In this document: in pieces, positions 17,548 to 25,176 of the stretch
Layout of the letters: each line of letters begins with the position of its first letter
How positions within the stretch are numbered: the stretch's first letter is position 1
NCBI RefSeq assembly: GCF_000018605.1
Contig: NC_010003.1
Location: 906,501 to 970,500 of the forward strand
DNA: 64,000 nucleotides
Source: Petrotoga mobilis SJ95
Lineage (GTDB): Bacteria; Thermotogota; Thermotogae; Petrotogales; Petrotogaceae
Direction: 5' to 3'
Notes under the pieces: model-generated
What the model was told of the DNA's origin: nothing
Database searches by the model: none
What the model saw: only the letters and a program-made list of their open reading frames with translations
Position numbers and translations under genes: made by a program

Positions 17548-18570
17548 TTATGTATATCTTCCTCTGAAATACTGCCTTGCTATAATATCTCTATCCTTAA
17601 GCTCATGGGCTGCATATACTGGCCAGTAAGGCTGCCTCAAAAGCACTCTCCCCAGTGCAACCATATCCGCCCTTTCGTTCCCTATTATCTCTTCCGCCAT
17701 TTCTGGACTGGTTATTAAACCCACAGCCACAGATGGTACCCCTGTTTCTCTTTTTACAGCTTCTGCATAAATTATCTGATAGCCTGGATAAAAATCTATT
17801 CTCGGTGATAAGAGACCACCCGAACTGCAATCCACAATATCTACAAGGTCTTTCACAAGTTTTACTATCTCTATCGTTTCTTTTATGTCGATGCCTCCGT
17901 CCACAAAGTCAGTGGCGGATATACGCATAAAAACCGGCATATCATCGGGTATATTTTTCTTTACCTCAATTAATACGTCCCGCAAAAATCTTACTCTGTT
18001 CTCTATTTTGCCTCCATATTCATCACTTCTTTTGTTAGAAAGTGGTGATAAAAATTCATGAATGAGATAACCATGAGCTGCGTGGACTTCTACAGTGTCA
18101 TATCCAACTTTAACGGCTCTTGCCGCCGCAGTACCAAAAGCTCTAATTATATCTTTAATCTCATTTTTAGTAAGCTCTGATGGAATGGGATATTCGTCAC
18201 TCCACTTAATACTCGAAGGAGCAACAACCTTTTCGTTTTTCACCTTACACTTTCTCCCTGCATGGGCTAACTGAACACCGATTTTGCCTCCTACAGAATG
18301 CACAAAATCTACCATTTTTTTCAGAGGCTCGATTTGACTATCATCCCACAACCCTAAATCATTGCCAGTAATTCTACCTCGCCTTTCCACGGCTGTAGCC
18401 TCTTGCATGATAAGGCCTACACCTCCCACTGCCCTCGTACCATAATGGACAAAGTGCCAGTCGGTTGGCTTGCCGTCATCACCAGCAGAATACATGCACA
18501 TGGGCGACATCATGATACGATTGTTAACTTCAAGGTCCTTTAGTTTAAATGGAGTGAAAAGTTTCCTCAT
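17548..18570 (-). CDS. Old yellow enzyme-type NADH:flavin oxidoreductase (YqjM/NamA-like)
   Basis: The ~340-residue FMN enzyme belongs to the OYE family and reduces activated C=C bonds with NAD(P)H. It starts at the ATG at 18570 (MRKLFTPFKLKDLEVNNR) behind GCAGAGGTG. The longer ORF upstream has no SD. Seen: SPMCMYS with the FMN-tuning Cys of the YqjM class, HAAHG with the two active-site His, and FLSPLSNKRSDEYGGKIENR. It ends YFRGRYT. Length matches YqjM (about 338). It lies 99 bp downstream of a membrane-protein gene on the same strand, and the pair is bracketed by two tRNA genes. This suggests a horizontally gained cassette. The physiological substrate cannot be inferred. Confidence 0.92.
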   Translation of the reverse strand: MRKLFTPFKLKDLEVNNRIMMSPMCMYSAGDDGKPTDWHFVHYGTRAVGGVGLIMQEATAVERRGRITGNDLGLWDDSQIEPLKKMVDFVHSVGGKIGVQLAHAGRKCKVKNEKVVAPSSIKWSDEYPIPSELTKNEIKDIIRAFGTAAARAVKVGYDTVEVHAAHGYLIHEFLSPLSNKRSDEYGGKIENRVRFLRDVLIEVKKNIPDDMPVFMRISATDFVDGGIDIKETIEIVKLVKDLVDIVDCSSGGLLSPRIDFYPGYQIIYAEAVKRETGVPSVAVGLITSPEMAEEIIGNERADMVALGRVLLRQPYWPVYAAHELKDRDIIARQYFRGRYT

Positions 18571-18669
18571 ACCAACACCTCTGCATATATTATTTGCCTT
18601 TTTGTATCTTTTTAAAATACTAAAGAACTCATACATAAAAAGCTGTGAGCGGGGCAAGTTCCATTTATG

Positions 18670-19113
18670 CTAACCTAAAGGATATGGGAAGGATCCAAGC
18701 GAAGCAATATGTGCTATTATCAGCAGTACCAGTACAATAACAAACATATACCATTTTGCATGAAAGATCCTAAGGGTCTTTTTAAACTTTAGACTTGCCT
18801 TTGTAAACCTCATGGTAAAACCTGCAAACACCATCCACGCCATCACAGCTATAAGTACCCCGTGAAATACCGAAGCATACTGCAGCATTAAAACACCATG
18901 TACTAAAGCTGCAATAAATGCGGCGGCATTTCCTAAATAATGCACATAGTGCCATCTATTTCTCATTTTGTCTAGCCATTTCCAGTGCTTTTTTGGTGAA
19001 ACCAATTGATTAATAAGATGAAAAAATACATAAAGATTAGCGATGAAAAAAAGTGCCGCTGCAATCGTTCCCATGGTTAAACCCAATGATATATTTGCTG
19101 GAATCTCTTGCAT
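18670..19113 (-). CDS. Four-helix membrane protein, possibly cytochrome-b/ferric-reductase-like
   Basis: The 147-residue integral membrane protein begins MQEIPANISLGLTMGT at 19113, with GGGGGTAG before it; the upstream in-frame ATG encodes that SD in its codons. There are four hydrophobic segments (about 6-30, 52-75, 78-97 and 118-140). Histidines lie near the helix ends (NRWHYVHYLGNAAAF, ALVHGVLM, FHAKWYMF, IIAHIASLG), a spacing seen in haem b-binding ferric-reductase-like and cytochrome b561-like proteins. Haem binding is an inference. It precedes the old-yellow-enzyme gene and may form a redox pair with it. The leader carries a possible attenuator. Confidence 0.65.
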   Translation of the reverse strand: MQEIPANISLGLTMGTIAAALFFIANLYVFFHLINQLVSPKKHWKWLDKMRNRWHYVHYLGNAAAFIAALVHGVLMLQYASVFHGVLIAVMAWMVFAGFTMRFTKASLKFKKTLRIFHAKWYMFVIVLVLLIIAHIASLGSFPYPLG

Positions 19114-19190
19114 ATATCTACTACCCCCTATTTTCAAATTTATTTTTGAAGCTCATATTCATTATTTATTCAATACTTTGGCAAATATTC

Positions 19191-19231
19191 AAAAAAAGCG
19201 CTTCCTTCCAACCTCATGGAGGAAGTGCTTT
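19191..19231 (-). terminator. Leader terminator/attenuator before the membrane-protein gene
   Basis: Minus-strand hairpin with arms AAGCACTTCCTCCA and TGGAAGGAAGCGCTT (one bulge, one G-U pair), followed by seven U. It lies between the extended -10 promoter (19245-19253) and the start codon (19113), so it would stop transcription in the leader unless it is prevented from forming. Confidence 0.55.
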
Positions 19232-19244
19232 CATTGATAATTTG

Positions 19245-19253
19245 ATTATACCA
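19245..19253 (-). promoter_or_regulatory. Extended -10 promoter of the membrane protein/OYE operon
   Basis: Minus strand ATATGGTATAAT contains TG-G-TATAAT. The same 12-mer occurs before the M23 peptidase gene (32793-32801). No clear -35 is present. Confidence 0.6.
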
Positions 19254-19302
19254 TATCTTTTGGAAGATGTGTTATCTTATCACACAACTCCTGTATAATG
19301 AG

Positions 19303-19333
19303 TTTTAGCGCTCCTTTGCCCCGCAGCCCACCC
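19303..19333. repeat. GC-rich dispersed repeat, unit A, copy 2 (short)
   Basis: TTTTAGCGCTCCTTTGCCCC followed by GCAGCCCACCC matches the first part of unit A at 865-900 with a few changes. It carries no hairpin core or tandem array. It lies just upstream of the promoter for the candidate structured RNA. Confidence 0.7.
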
Positions 19334-19362
19334 AAAAAAGGAAATGGGACCTCTGCGCACAG

Positions 19363-19391
19363 TTGACATTTTTGAAATTATATAGTAAAAT
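19363..19391 (+). promoter_or_regulatory. Strong sigma-70-type promoter for the candidate small RNA
   Basis: Perfect -35 TTGACA (19363-19368), 17-bp spacer, -10 TAAAAT (19386-19391). It is among the best promoter matches in the window. No protein gene follows; the transcript enters a 12-bp-closed RNA structure. Confidence 0.8.
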
Positions 19392-19395
19392 AAGC

Positions 19396-19530
19396 AATGG
19401 AGGGCCTAAAGAATCTCGTGCACGTAATGGTGCTTGGCACTTTAATAGTGCGAAATTCCGCATTAAGTCGGATATTATATTTTTTTGATAACCAGGCCCT
19501 CCATTTTTGACCCCAAAATTGGGGTTTTTT
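19396..19530 (+). ncRNA. Candidate structured small RNA with 12-bp closing stem and terminator
   Basis: Downstream of a strong promoter, AATGGAGGGCCT (19396-19407) pairs perfectly with AGGCCCTCCATT (19494-19505). Inside lie short hairpins, including GCACT-TTAAT-AGTGC (19437-19451), GTGC-TTG-GCAC as an alternative, and TCCG...CGGA near 19457-19472. A terminator, CCCCAAAATTGGGG plus six T, ends the unit at 19530. No plus-strand ORF fits. It is too short for tmRNA or RNase P RNA and lacks the SRP GGAAG..AGC tip. The closed-stem form recalls 6S RNA, but I cannot confirm that. tRNA-Thr starts 28 bp downstream. Confidence 0.6.
19509..19530 (+). terminator. Terminator of the candidate small RNA
   Basis: ACCCC-AAAATT-GGGGT followed by a T6 run, placed directly after the 12-bp closing stem. 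Confidence 0.8.
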
Positions 19531-19557
19531 GTATGTATTCTCATAACGAAATCAATT

Positions 19558-19632
19558 GCCGGTGTAGCTCAACGGTAGAGCGGCTCATTCGTAATGAGTA
19601 GGTTGGGGGTTCAAATCCCTTCACCGGCTCCA
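19558..19632 (+). tRNA. tRNA-Thr (CGT anticodon)
   Basis: 75 nt with encoded CCA. The acceptor stem is GCCGGTG/CACCGGC, the D arm GCTC-AACGGTA-GAGC, and the anticodon arm GCTCA-TTCGTAA-TGAGT gives CGT, which reads ACG (Thr). The T arm is GGGGG-TTCAAAT-CCCTT. It lies between the small RNA and tilS. Confidence 0.97.
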
Positions 19633-19651
19633 CCATATTTTTAGTAGTCAA

Positions 19652-19676
19652 AGCGTCTTGAGACGCTGTTTTGTTT
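19652..19676 (+). terminator. Terminator after tRNA-Thr
   Basis: AGCGTC-TTGA-GACGCT followed by GTTTTGTTTTT, 20 bp after the tRNA. Confidence 0.8.
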
Positions 19677-19718
19677 TTCTAGGCACTGTCAGAGTGTTAA
19701 CTGAAAGGAGAAGAGGAA

Positions 19719-20654
19719 GTGATACTCCAAGATTTTGAGAAAAAAATATTTAAATTTATAAGAGACTATAAAATTTTTAACAAATATGATAAAATTCTAT
19801 TAGGAGTTTCCGGTGGAAAAGATTCAATGTCTTTGCTTCATGTGATGTCAAAATTATCGAAAACTATGGGATTTGAAATATCTGTAGCCCATTTAAATCA
19901 TTGTATGAGAGAAGAAGCTGATAATGACGAAGCTTTTGTGAGACAAGCTTGTTGGAAACTAAAGATACCCTTTTTTTCGAAAAAAGTGGATGTTTTTACA
20001 TACTCAAAAAAAAACAAGGTAGGCGTTGAAGTAGCGGGAAGAAAATTAAGATATGAATTTTTTTATGAAACATTAAGAAGATTAAGTTATAATAAAATAG
20101 CAACCGCCCATCATATGGATGATTTATTTGAAACAATGATTTACAGAATTTTGAGAGGGACCGGAATATATGGATTAGGCGGTCTAATTCCTATAGAAGA
20201 AGAAATAACAAAACCAATGTTATGTGTTGACTTGGAAGAAATCAAAAATTATGTTACAATTAATAATATAGAGTATGTGGAAGATAAGTACAATTATTCT
20301 TTAGATTATGCTAGAAATAAAATAAGATATGAAATCACTCCTTTATTTAAGAAGATCAACCCAAGGTACAAGGAAAGTTTCTTCCGACTTGCAAAAATCA
20401 TTTGGAGTTACAGGGAAGAAGTTAAAAGGAAATTTGAAGAAAGAAGTGAGATCAGTAAAGACTCATTAAAATTAAGATTAGAAAATGACTTTTTCGATGG
20501 CGAAATAATAAGAATTGCCTTTTTGAAGTTTGGTAAATATCCTCCAAATATGGAGGAAACAGAGAAAATCATAAAAATGCGCAAGGGTGGAGTAAGAAAG
20601 ATAAATGGGTTAAGTATAACAAAAAAAAGTGATTCTCTGCTAGTTAAAATTTAA
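19719..20654 (+). CDS. tilS: tRNA(Ile)-lysidine synthase
   Basis: TilS modifies C34 of the minor tRNA-Ile(CAU) to lysidine with ATP and lysine, so that it reads AUA. The PP-loop SGGKDS is at residues 31-36 after KILLGV. VAHLNHCMREEADNDEAFVR and IATAHHMDDLFETMIYRILRGTG are family signatures, and the C-terminal half (about 215-311) is degenerate, as in short TilS. The GTG at 19719 follows GGAGAAGAGGAA. The gene is next to ftsH, a widely conserved arrangement. TilS is relevant to the two apparent ATA start codons in this window only in that AUA is a regular Ile codon here. Confidence 0.93.
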   Translation: MILQDFEKKIFKFIRDYKIFNKYDKILLGVSGGKDSMSLLHVMSKLSKTMGFEISVAHLNHCMREEADNDEAFVRQACWKLKIPFFSKKVDVFTYSKKNKVGVEVAGRKLRYEFFYETLRRLSYNKIATAHHMDDLFETMIYRILRGTGIYGLGGLIPIEEEITKPMLCVDLEEIKNYVTINNIEYVEDKYNYSLDYARNKIRYEITPLFKKINPRYKESFFRLAKIIWSYREEVKRKFEERSEISKDSLKLRLENDFFDGEIIRIAFLKFGKYPPNMEETEKIIKMRKGGVRKINGLSITKKSDSLLVKI

Positions 20655-20690
20655 TAAACTTATAGAATTGAGAAAAGAGGAGGTCTAGTC

Positions 20691-22628
20691 TTGCAAAATA
20701 AAAGAAACCAATCTAGAGTTCTTTGGCTATTATTAATATATATAACAATAGGTATTTTTATATATGTTGGAGTTAACAGCCTTATCGGTACTCCAGATGT
20801 TTCGAAAATAGAATATAGTGAGTTAGTTCAAATGTTGGAAGATAAAAAGATTGTCTCTCTAGAAATAGAAGATTCTGGCTATGCCAGAGCAAGAGATAAT
20901 AGAGGACTTTATTATGAAACATATGCCCCAACTCTTTTATCAGACCAACAATATGTTTATGGACTTGCAAATCAAGGAATAGAGATTAAATATGTCAGAA
21001 GCTTAGAAAACAGTTGGTGGATCTCTATTTTAACGTTTCTTTTGCCTGTTTTCTTACTTATTTTTCTTTTCACCTTTTTGTTTCGATCAAGCGGGGGTGG
21101 AGCAAATCAAGGTATGAATTTTATAAAAAGTCCTGCTAAAAAATATGACCCCAAAAAAACCCGCACCACTTTTAATGACGTTGCAGGGGTTAAGGAAGCG
21201 AAAGAAGAATTAACAGACGTAGTAAAATTTTTGAAAGATCCAAAGGTTTTTAATAGGCTAGGCGCTAGAATGCCAAAGGGTGTGCTTTTAGTAGGGGAAC
21301 CAGGCACAGGTAAAACTTTACTTGCTAGAGCAGTGGCTGGAGAGGCAGGCGTACCATTTTTTTATATTAGTGGTTCTGATTTTGTGGAACTTTTTGTTGG
21401 GGTAGGAGCCGCAAGAGTTCGAGATCTTTTCAATCAAGCTAAGGCAAACGCACCTGCTATCATTTTTATTGATGAAATAGATGCAGTTGGTAGGCAAAGA
21501 GGATCGGGTCTTGGAGGAGGTCATGATGAAAGGGAGCAAACCCTTAACTCCATATTAGTAGAAATGGATGGATTCGATCCAAGTATTGGAATAATAGTTA
21601 TGGCAGCTACAAATAGGCCTGATGTTCTAGACAAAGCTTTGCTAAGACCTGGAAGATTTGATAAAAAAGTGGTAATTGATAGACCTGATGCCGAAGGAAG
21701 GAAGGATATATTAAAGATTCACTTTAGAGGCAAGAAAATAGCCCCCGATGTTGATTTAGAGGTGTTAGCCAGAGCTACTCCTGGATTTGTTGGAGCAGAT
21801 TTAGAAAATTTAGTCAACGAAGCGGCGCTTTTGGCAGCAAGAAACGGGGAAAAGTTCATAACAATGAAGGATTGCGAAGAAGCTATCGAAAGGGTTATAG
21901 TTGGTCCCGAGAGGAAAACGAGAGTGCTTTCCGAACAAGAAAAAGAAGTCGTTGCATATCATGAACTAGGTCATGCTATTTTAGGAACTATCTTACCAAA
22001 TGCTGACCCTGTACACAAAGTAACAATTATTCCTAGAGGTTACGCGGCCTTAGGGTACACCTTACAGTTACCTTCTGAAGACAGGTATCTGATGAATAAA
22101 TCTGAAATACTCGATGATATTGCGGTAATGTTAGCTGGTAGAGCCGCAGAAGAAATAATATTCGATGAAATTACCAGCGGAGCCGAAAATGATTTAAAGC
22201 GAGCTACAGAAATGGCAAGAAGGATGGTAGAAAGTTTTGGTATGAGCGAAAAAATAGGTCCTGTAGCTTGGGCTAGCGAAAGTGAAGAAACGTTTTTAGC
22301 ACGTGAACTATTTAGAGAAAAAAACTATTCGGATGAAACTGCAAAAGAACTGGATTCTGAGGTAAAGCAAATAATAAATAAAAGCTATGAAAAGGCTAAA
22401 TCAGTGTTGTTAGAGAACAAGGAGAAGCTACAATTCATTGCTCAATATCTTTTAAAAAAGGAAACTATCTCAGGACAGGAACTAAGAGACTTATTACAGA
22501 AAGATACAGATGACCTAAAGGAATATGTTGAAAATCTTGGAGTATCCTCAACTCAAGAAGAAGCAAAGGTGGTAAACTATGAGTACCTTTCTAGAGAAAA
22601 TAATCTCATTGAAAGGAAAGGAATTTAA
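20691..22628 (+). CDS. ftsH: ATP-dependent membrane zinc protease FtsH
   Basis: The 645-residue AAA+ protease degrades membrane and short-lived cytosolic proteins. It starts at TTG 20691 behind GAGGAGG. Two membrane segments (about 9-29 and 110-131) flank a small periplasmic domain. The AAA module has Walker A GEPGTGKT (202-209), Walker [16 protein letters not shown] and the second region of homology ([19 protein letters not shown]). The zinc site is HELGH at 424-428 (HEAGH in most FtsHs). The C-terminus is a coiled coil, and its last 50 nt overlap the next gene. Confidence 0.97.
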   Translation: MQNKRNQSRVLWLLLIYITIGIFIYVGVNSLIGTPDVSKIEYSELVQMLEDKKIVSLEIEDSGYARARDNRGLYYETYAPTLLSDQQYVYGLANQGIEIKYVRSLENSWWISILTFLLPVFLLIFLFTFLFRSSGGGANQGMNFIKSPAKKYDPKKTRTTFNDVAGVKEAKEELTDVVKFLKDPKVFNRLGARMPKGVLLVGEPGTGKTLLARAVAGEAGVPFFYISGSDFVELFVGVGAARVRDLFNQAKANAPAIIFIDEIDAVGRQRGSGLGGGHDEREQTLNSILVEMDGFDPSIGIIVMAATNRPDVLDKALLRPGRFDKKVVIDRPDAEGRKDILKIHFRGKKIAPDVDLEVLARATPGFVGADLENLVNEAALLAARNGEKFITMKDCEEAIERVIVGPERKTRVLSEQEKEVVAYHELGHAILGTILPNADPVHKVTIIPRGYAALGYTLQLPSEDRYLMNKSEILDDIAVMLAGRAAEEIIFDEITSGAENDLKRATEMARRMVESFGMSEKIGPVAWASESEETFLARELFREKNYSDETAKELDSEVKQIINKSYEKAKSVLLENKEKLQFIAQYLLKKETISGQELRDLLQKDTDDLKEYVENLGVSSTQEEAKVVNYEYLSRENNLIERKGI

Positions 22629-23034
22629 TTACTCCTTTAAAGTAAAAGATGAAAGTTATTTATGGTCAGAAGATAACGAAGTTATAAGTTTTCATGCTTT
22701 AAGCACCTCTTCTCTTTTAGAAGAAATACATAAATGTACGTATAATATTTTAAAAGATCTTTTGGAAAAAGATCAAGTTTCTGTAGTTTCACATAGTTGC
22801 ATAGACCATCTGTCCTCTACACCTTATTCTTTTAAGGTATTCATAAAGTTAAAAATAACAGATGTTTCCTACAACAAAGTGCATTTTCAGGGAGAAGCCT
22901 TTGATGAAATTAACAAAATCGCAACTTTTGAATTAACTCGAAATATTGTTTCTAAAAAGATCCTGAGAAAAAACTTAAATCAAAAAATGGAGAGTATAAA
23001 TTTGTCAGGACAAATTTCTGAGCGTTACACATGA
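22579..23034 (+). CDS. Hotdog-fold thioesterase-like protein (FlK-type)
   Basis: The 151-residue protein has the layout of FlK-like hotdog thioesterases. [21 protein letters not shown] resembles the family's STPALVALME helix, followed by [20 protein letters not shown] and the strand [21 protein letters not shown]. Such enzymes hydrolyse acyl-CoA thioesters in the cytosol; the substrate is unknown. The ATG at 22579 follows AAAGGTGGTAAACT and lies 50 nt inside the end of ftsH. This is a long overlap that implies translational coupling. An AT-rich 58-bp gap with AAAGGGGGG then leads to the response regulator gene. Confidence 0.6.
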   Translation: MSTFLEKIISLKGKEFNYSFKVKDESYLWSEDNEVISFHALSTSSLLEEIHKCTYNILKDLLEKDQVSVVSHSCIDHLSSTPYSFKVFIKLKITDVSYNKVHFQGEAFDEINKIATFELTRNIVSKKILRKNLNQKMESINLSGQISERYT

Positions 23035-23092
23035 AGATGAGTCTTAGTTAAATAAGTTAACCAAAAAAATATCCCAAAGGGGGGAAAGAAAA

Positions 23093-23821
23093 GTGGCAAA
23101 AAAAAGTATTATGATAGTAGAAGACGATCCGGCGATCTCTGAAATGTTATCTTTGAACTTGACCAAAGAAGGTTACGAAGTAATAACGGCTGTGTCTGCT
23201 GATGAGGCTTTAAAGAAATTAGAGGAAAAAGATACCGACTTTTTCATAGTGGATATTATGTTACCAGGTTCAATGGATGGATTTGATTTAATTAGAATCT
23301 TGAAATCCAGCGAAGATTATCGCAATACGCCCGTACTCATATTGAGTGCCAAAGATGATGCTGCTGATAAAGTAGCTGGGTTAGAACTTGGTAGCGATGA
23401 TTATGTCACTAAACCTTTTAATGTAAGAGAACTAATTGCAAGAATTAAAAGCATATTTAGGAGACAAGCTGCATCAGCTCAAATGAAAGAAGAAGGACCC
23501 AAAAAAATTACAGCTAAAGATTTAATTATCGACACTGAAAGATTAGAAGTTTGGGTAGGGGGAAATCCAGTCAGCCTTACCCCGTTGGAGTTCGATTTGT
23601 TAGTTTTTCTTGCTAAAAATGAAGGAAAAGTCTTTAGTCGAGATGTATTGTTGGATAAATTGTGGGGTTATGACTACTACGGAGATACAAGAACAGTAGA
23701 CGTTCATATCAGAAGGTTGAGAACAAAGATCGAAGAAGATCCTTCTAATCCAAAATACATAATTACAGTAAGAGGGAAAGGATACAAATTCAGAGATCCT
23801 GGAAAGGAAAGAAACTACTAA
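23093..23821 (+). CDS. OmpR/PhoB-family response regulator
   Basis: The 242-residue regulator starts at GTG 23093 after AAAGGGGGG. The receiver domain has acidic D11-D12, phospho-acceptor D54 (FFIVDIMLPG), S85 and K107 (YVTKPF). The winged-helix output domain (about 140-237) includes GNPVSLTPLEFDLLVFLAKN and TRTVDVHIRRLRTKIEEDP. When phosphorylated, it should bind tandem DNA repeats and recruit RNA polymerase. The downstream kinase, beyond a terminator, is the likely partner. Phased repeats at 44691-44740 could suit this class of regulator, but no link is shown. Confidence 0.94.
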   Translation: MAKKSIMIVEDDPAISEMLSLNLTKEGYEVITAVSADEALKKLEEKDTDFFIVDIMLPGSMDGFDLIRILKSSEDYRNTPVLILSAKDDAADKVAGLELGSDDYVTKPFNVRELIARIKSIFRRQAASAQMKEEGPKKITAKDLIIDTERLEVWVGGNPVSLTPLEFDLLVFLAKNEGKVFSRDVLLDKLWGYDYYGDTRTVDVHIRRLRTKIEEDPSNPKYIITVRGKGYKFRDPGKERNY

Positions 23822-23830
23822 ATATTCAAT

Positions 23831-23858
23831 GGCAGAGGGTAATACCTCTGCCTTTTTT
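23831..23858 (+). terminator. Terminator between response regulator and histidine kinase
   Basis: GGCAGAGG-GTAATA-CCTCTGCC followed by six T, 10 bp after the regulator stop. It would lower kinase transcription relative to its partner unless read-through or a separate promoter is used. Confidence 0.85.
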
Positions 23859-23893
23859 CCAATTGGATTTTATTAATAAACTAGGTGAAAATA

Positions 23894-25174
23894 TTGGTCA
23901 ATATATATATTATCGTTATTTTATTGCTTATTATCACAAATATTTTATTTATATATGCTTATTCAAAAAAGAGAAAAGAAGAAAAGGCTCATCAACGGTT
24001 TAAAAATGAGATTGCAAAAAGCATAAATATAAATATAAAAAATCCTGTTGATGATTTTCTTTTGCATCAACTAACTTTGTATATTAAAAATTTAGAAGAA
24101 AAATACAAATCCGAAAAATACAAAAGAAGGAACATATTTTCGATTCTAGATACCCTTTCCGAAGGAATAATATTGGTTTCTTATAATCAAAATGAAATTA
24201 TCAGGGTGGATTTCGCTAATTCTTTTGCCAAAAATATTTTCACAACAGAAAATTTTGTCGGTAGGTCATTAACAGAGGTAGTTGACAATCACAATCTCAT
24301 TGAATTGACTTTAAAAAGTTTTAAAACTAATAAAGATTTGGAAGAAGAAACTTCATTCTATTATCCAGAAAAAAAATACTTCAGATGTCAAGTTAAATCA
24401 ATAAATGTTGAAAATTATAGAGTTATTATTTTGTTAGATATCACGAAAGAAAAAAATTTAGAAGATCTAAGAAGGGAATTCTTAACCATCATGTCGCATG
24501 AAATGCGGACACCTTTATCTGTTATAAGTGGATACTTAGAAACGATATTGCACGAACCTAATTTAGACCTAGAAATTTATCAACCACTAAAAAAAATAGA
24601 AGAAGAAATATCGAGATTAACCAGAATGTTTAACGATCTTTTAGATATAGAGAGATTGGAAAAAAATATAGGCGAAGAAAAAAGATTTGTATATTTCAAT
24701 TTTTCTAATACGGTAAAGAGAGCCTTTGATTTCTTTAAAATTGTTGCTGATAAGATGTCCATTGAGTTTGAAGAACAAATAGAAGATGATCTATACGTTT
24801 TCGGTAATGAAGATAGACTCCTTCAGGTAGTGTATAATATTTTAGACAATTCTTTTAAATTCACAGCTTTAAAGGAAAAAGGCGAAAAGAAAGTATGGTT
24901 AAGATTGTACGAAAATGACAATACTATAATTTTGGAAATTGAAGATACAGGAATAGGCATACCTTCAAAAGAATTAAAAAGGATTTTCGATCTATTTTAC
25001 AGAGTAGACAAATCGAGAAGCAGGCAAGTACCAGGCTTGGGGATTGGTTTGTACATAGTCAAAACTGTTTTGGATAACCACAATGCAAGAATATATTTAG
25101 ACAGTGAAGAAAACAACGGTACATTGTTTCAAGTCATCCTTCCTATCAAAACAAATAATGAAACGGAGGTTTAA
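23894..25174 (+). CDS. PhoR-like membrane sensor histidine kinase
   Basis: The ~426-residue kinase has one N-terminal membrane segment (IVILLLIITNILFIYAY), a PAS-like domain (about 80-185) and HisKA with the phosphorylated His about 202 in MSHEMRTPL. The ATPase domain has YNILDNSFKF, DTGIGIPSKELKRIFD and PGLGIGLYIVK. The topology is nearly cytoplasmic, with little extracellular part. TTG 23894 has AGGTGA 5 nt upstream; GTG 23885 is an alternative three codons earlier. It probably phosphorylates the regulator at 23093. The stop is 2 bp before pyrimidine-nucleoside phosphorylase, suggesting one message. Confidence 0.92.
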   Translation: MVNIYIIVILLLIITNILFIYAYSKKRKEEKAHQRFKNEIAKSININIKNPVDDFLLHQLTLYIKNLEEKYKSEKYKRRNIFSILDTLSEGIILVSYNQNEIIRVDFANSFAKNIFTTENFVGRSLTEVVDNHNLIELTLKSFKTNKDLEEETSFYYPEKKYFRCQVKSINVENYRVIILLDITKEKNLEDLRREFLTIMSHEMRTPLSVISGYLETILHEPNLDLEIYQPLKKIEEEISRLTRMFNDLLDIERLEKNIGEEKRFVYFNFSNTVKRAFDFFKIVADKMSIEFEEQIEDDLYVFGNEDRLLQVVYNILDNSFKFTALKEKGEKKVWLRLYENDNTIILEIEDTGIGIPSKELKRIFDLFYRVDKSRSRQVPGLGIGLYIVKTVLDNHNARIYLDSEENNGTLFQVILPIKTNNETEV

Positions 25175-25176
25175 AG

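Noticed and set aside
17405-17629. Plus-strand ORF MAGTTGLEPAATGVTDRHDN
   Set aside because: It is the translation of the reverse strand of tRNA-Asp, a common false gene.
19305-19544. Minus-strand ORF of 79 codons over the candidate small RNA
   Set aside because: No SD and no recognisable sequence; plus-strand promoter, stem and terminator explain the region better.
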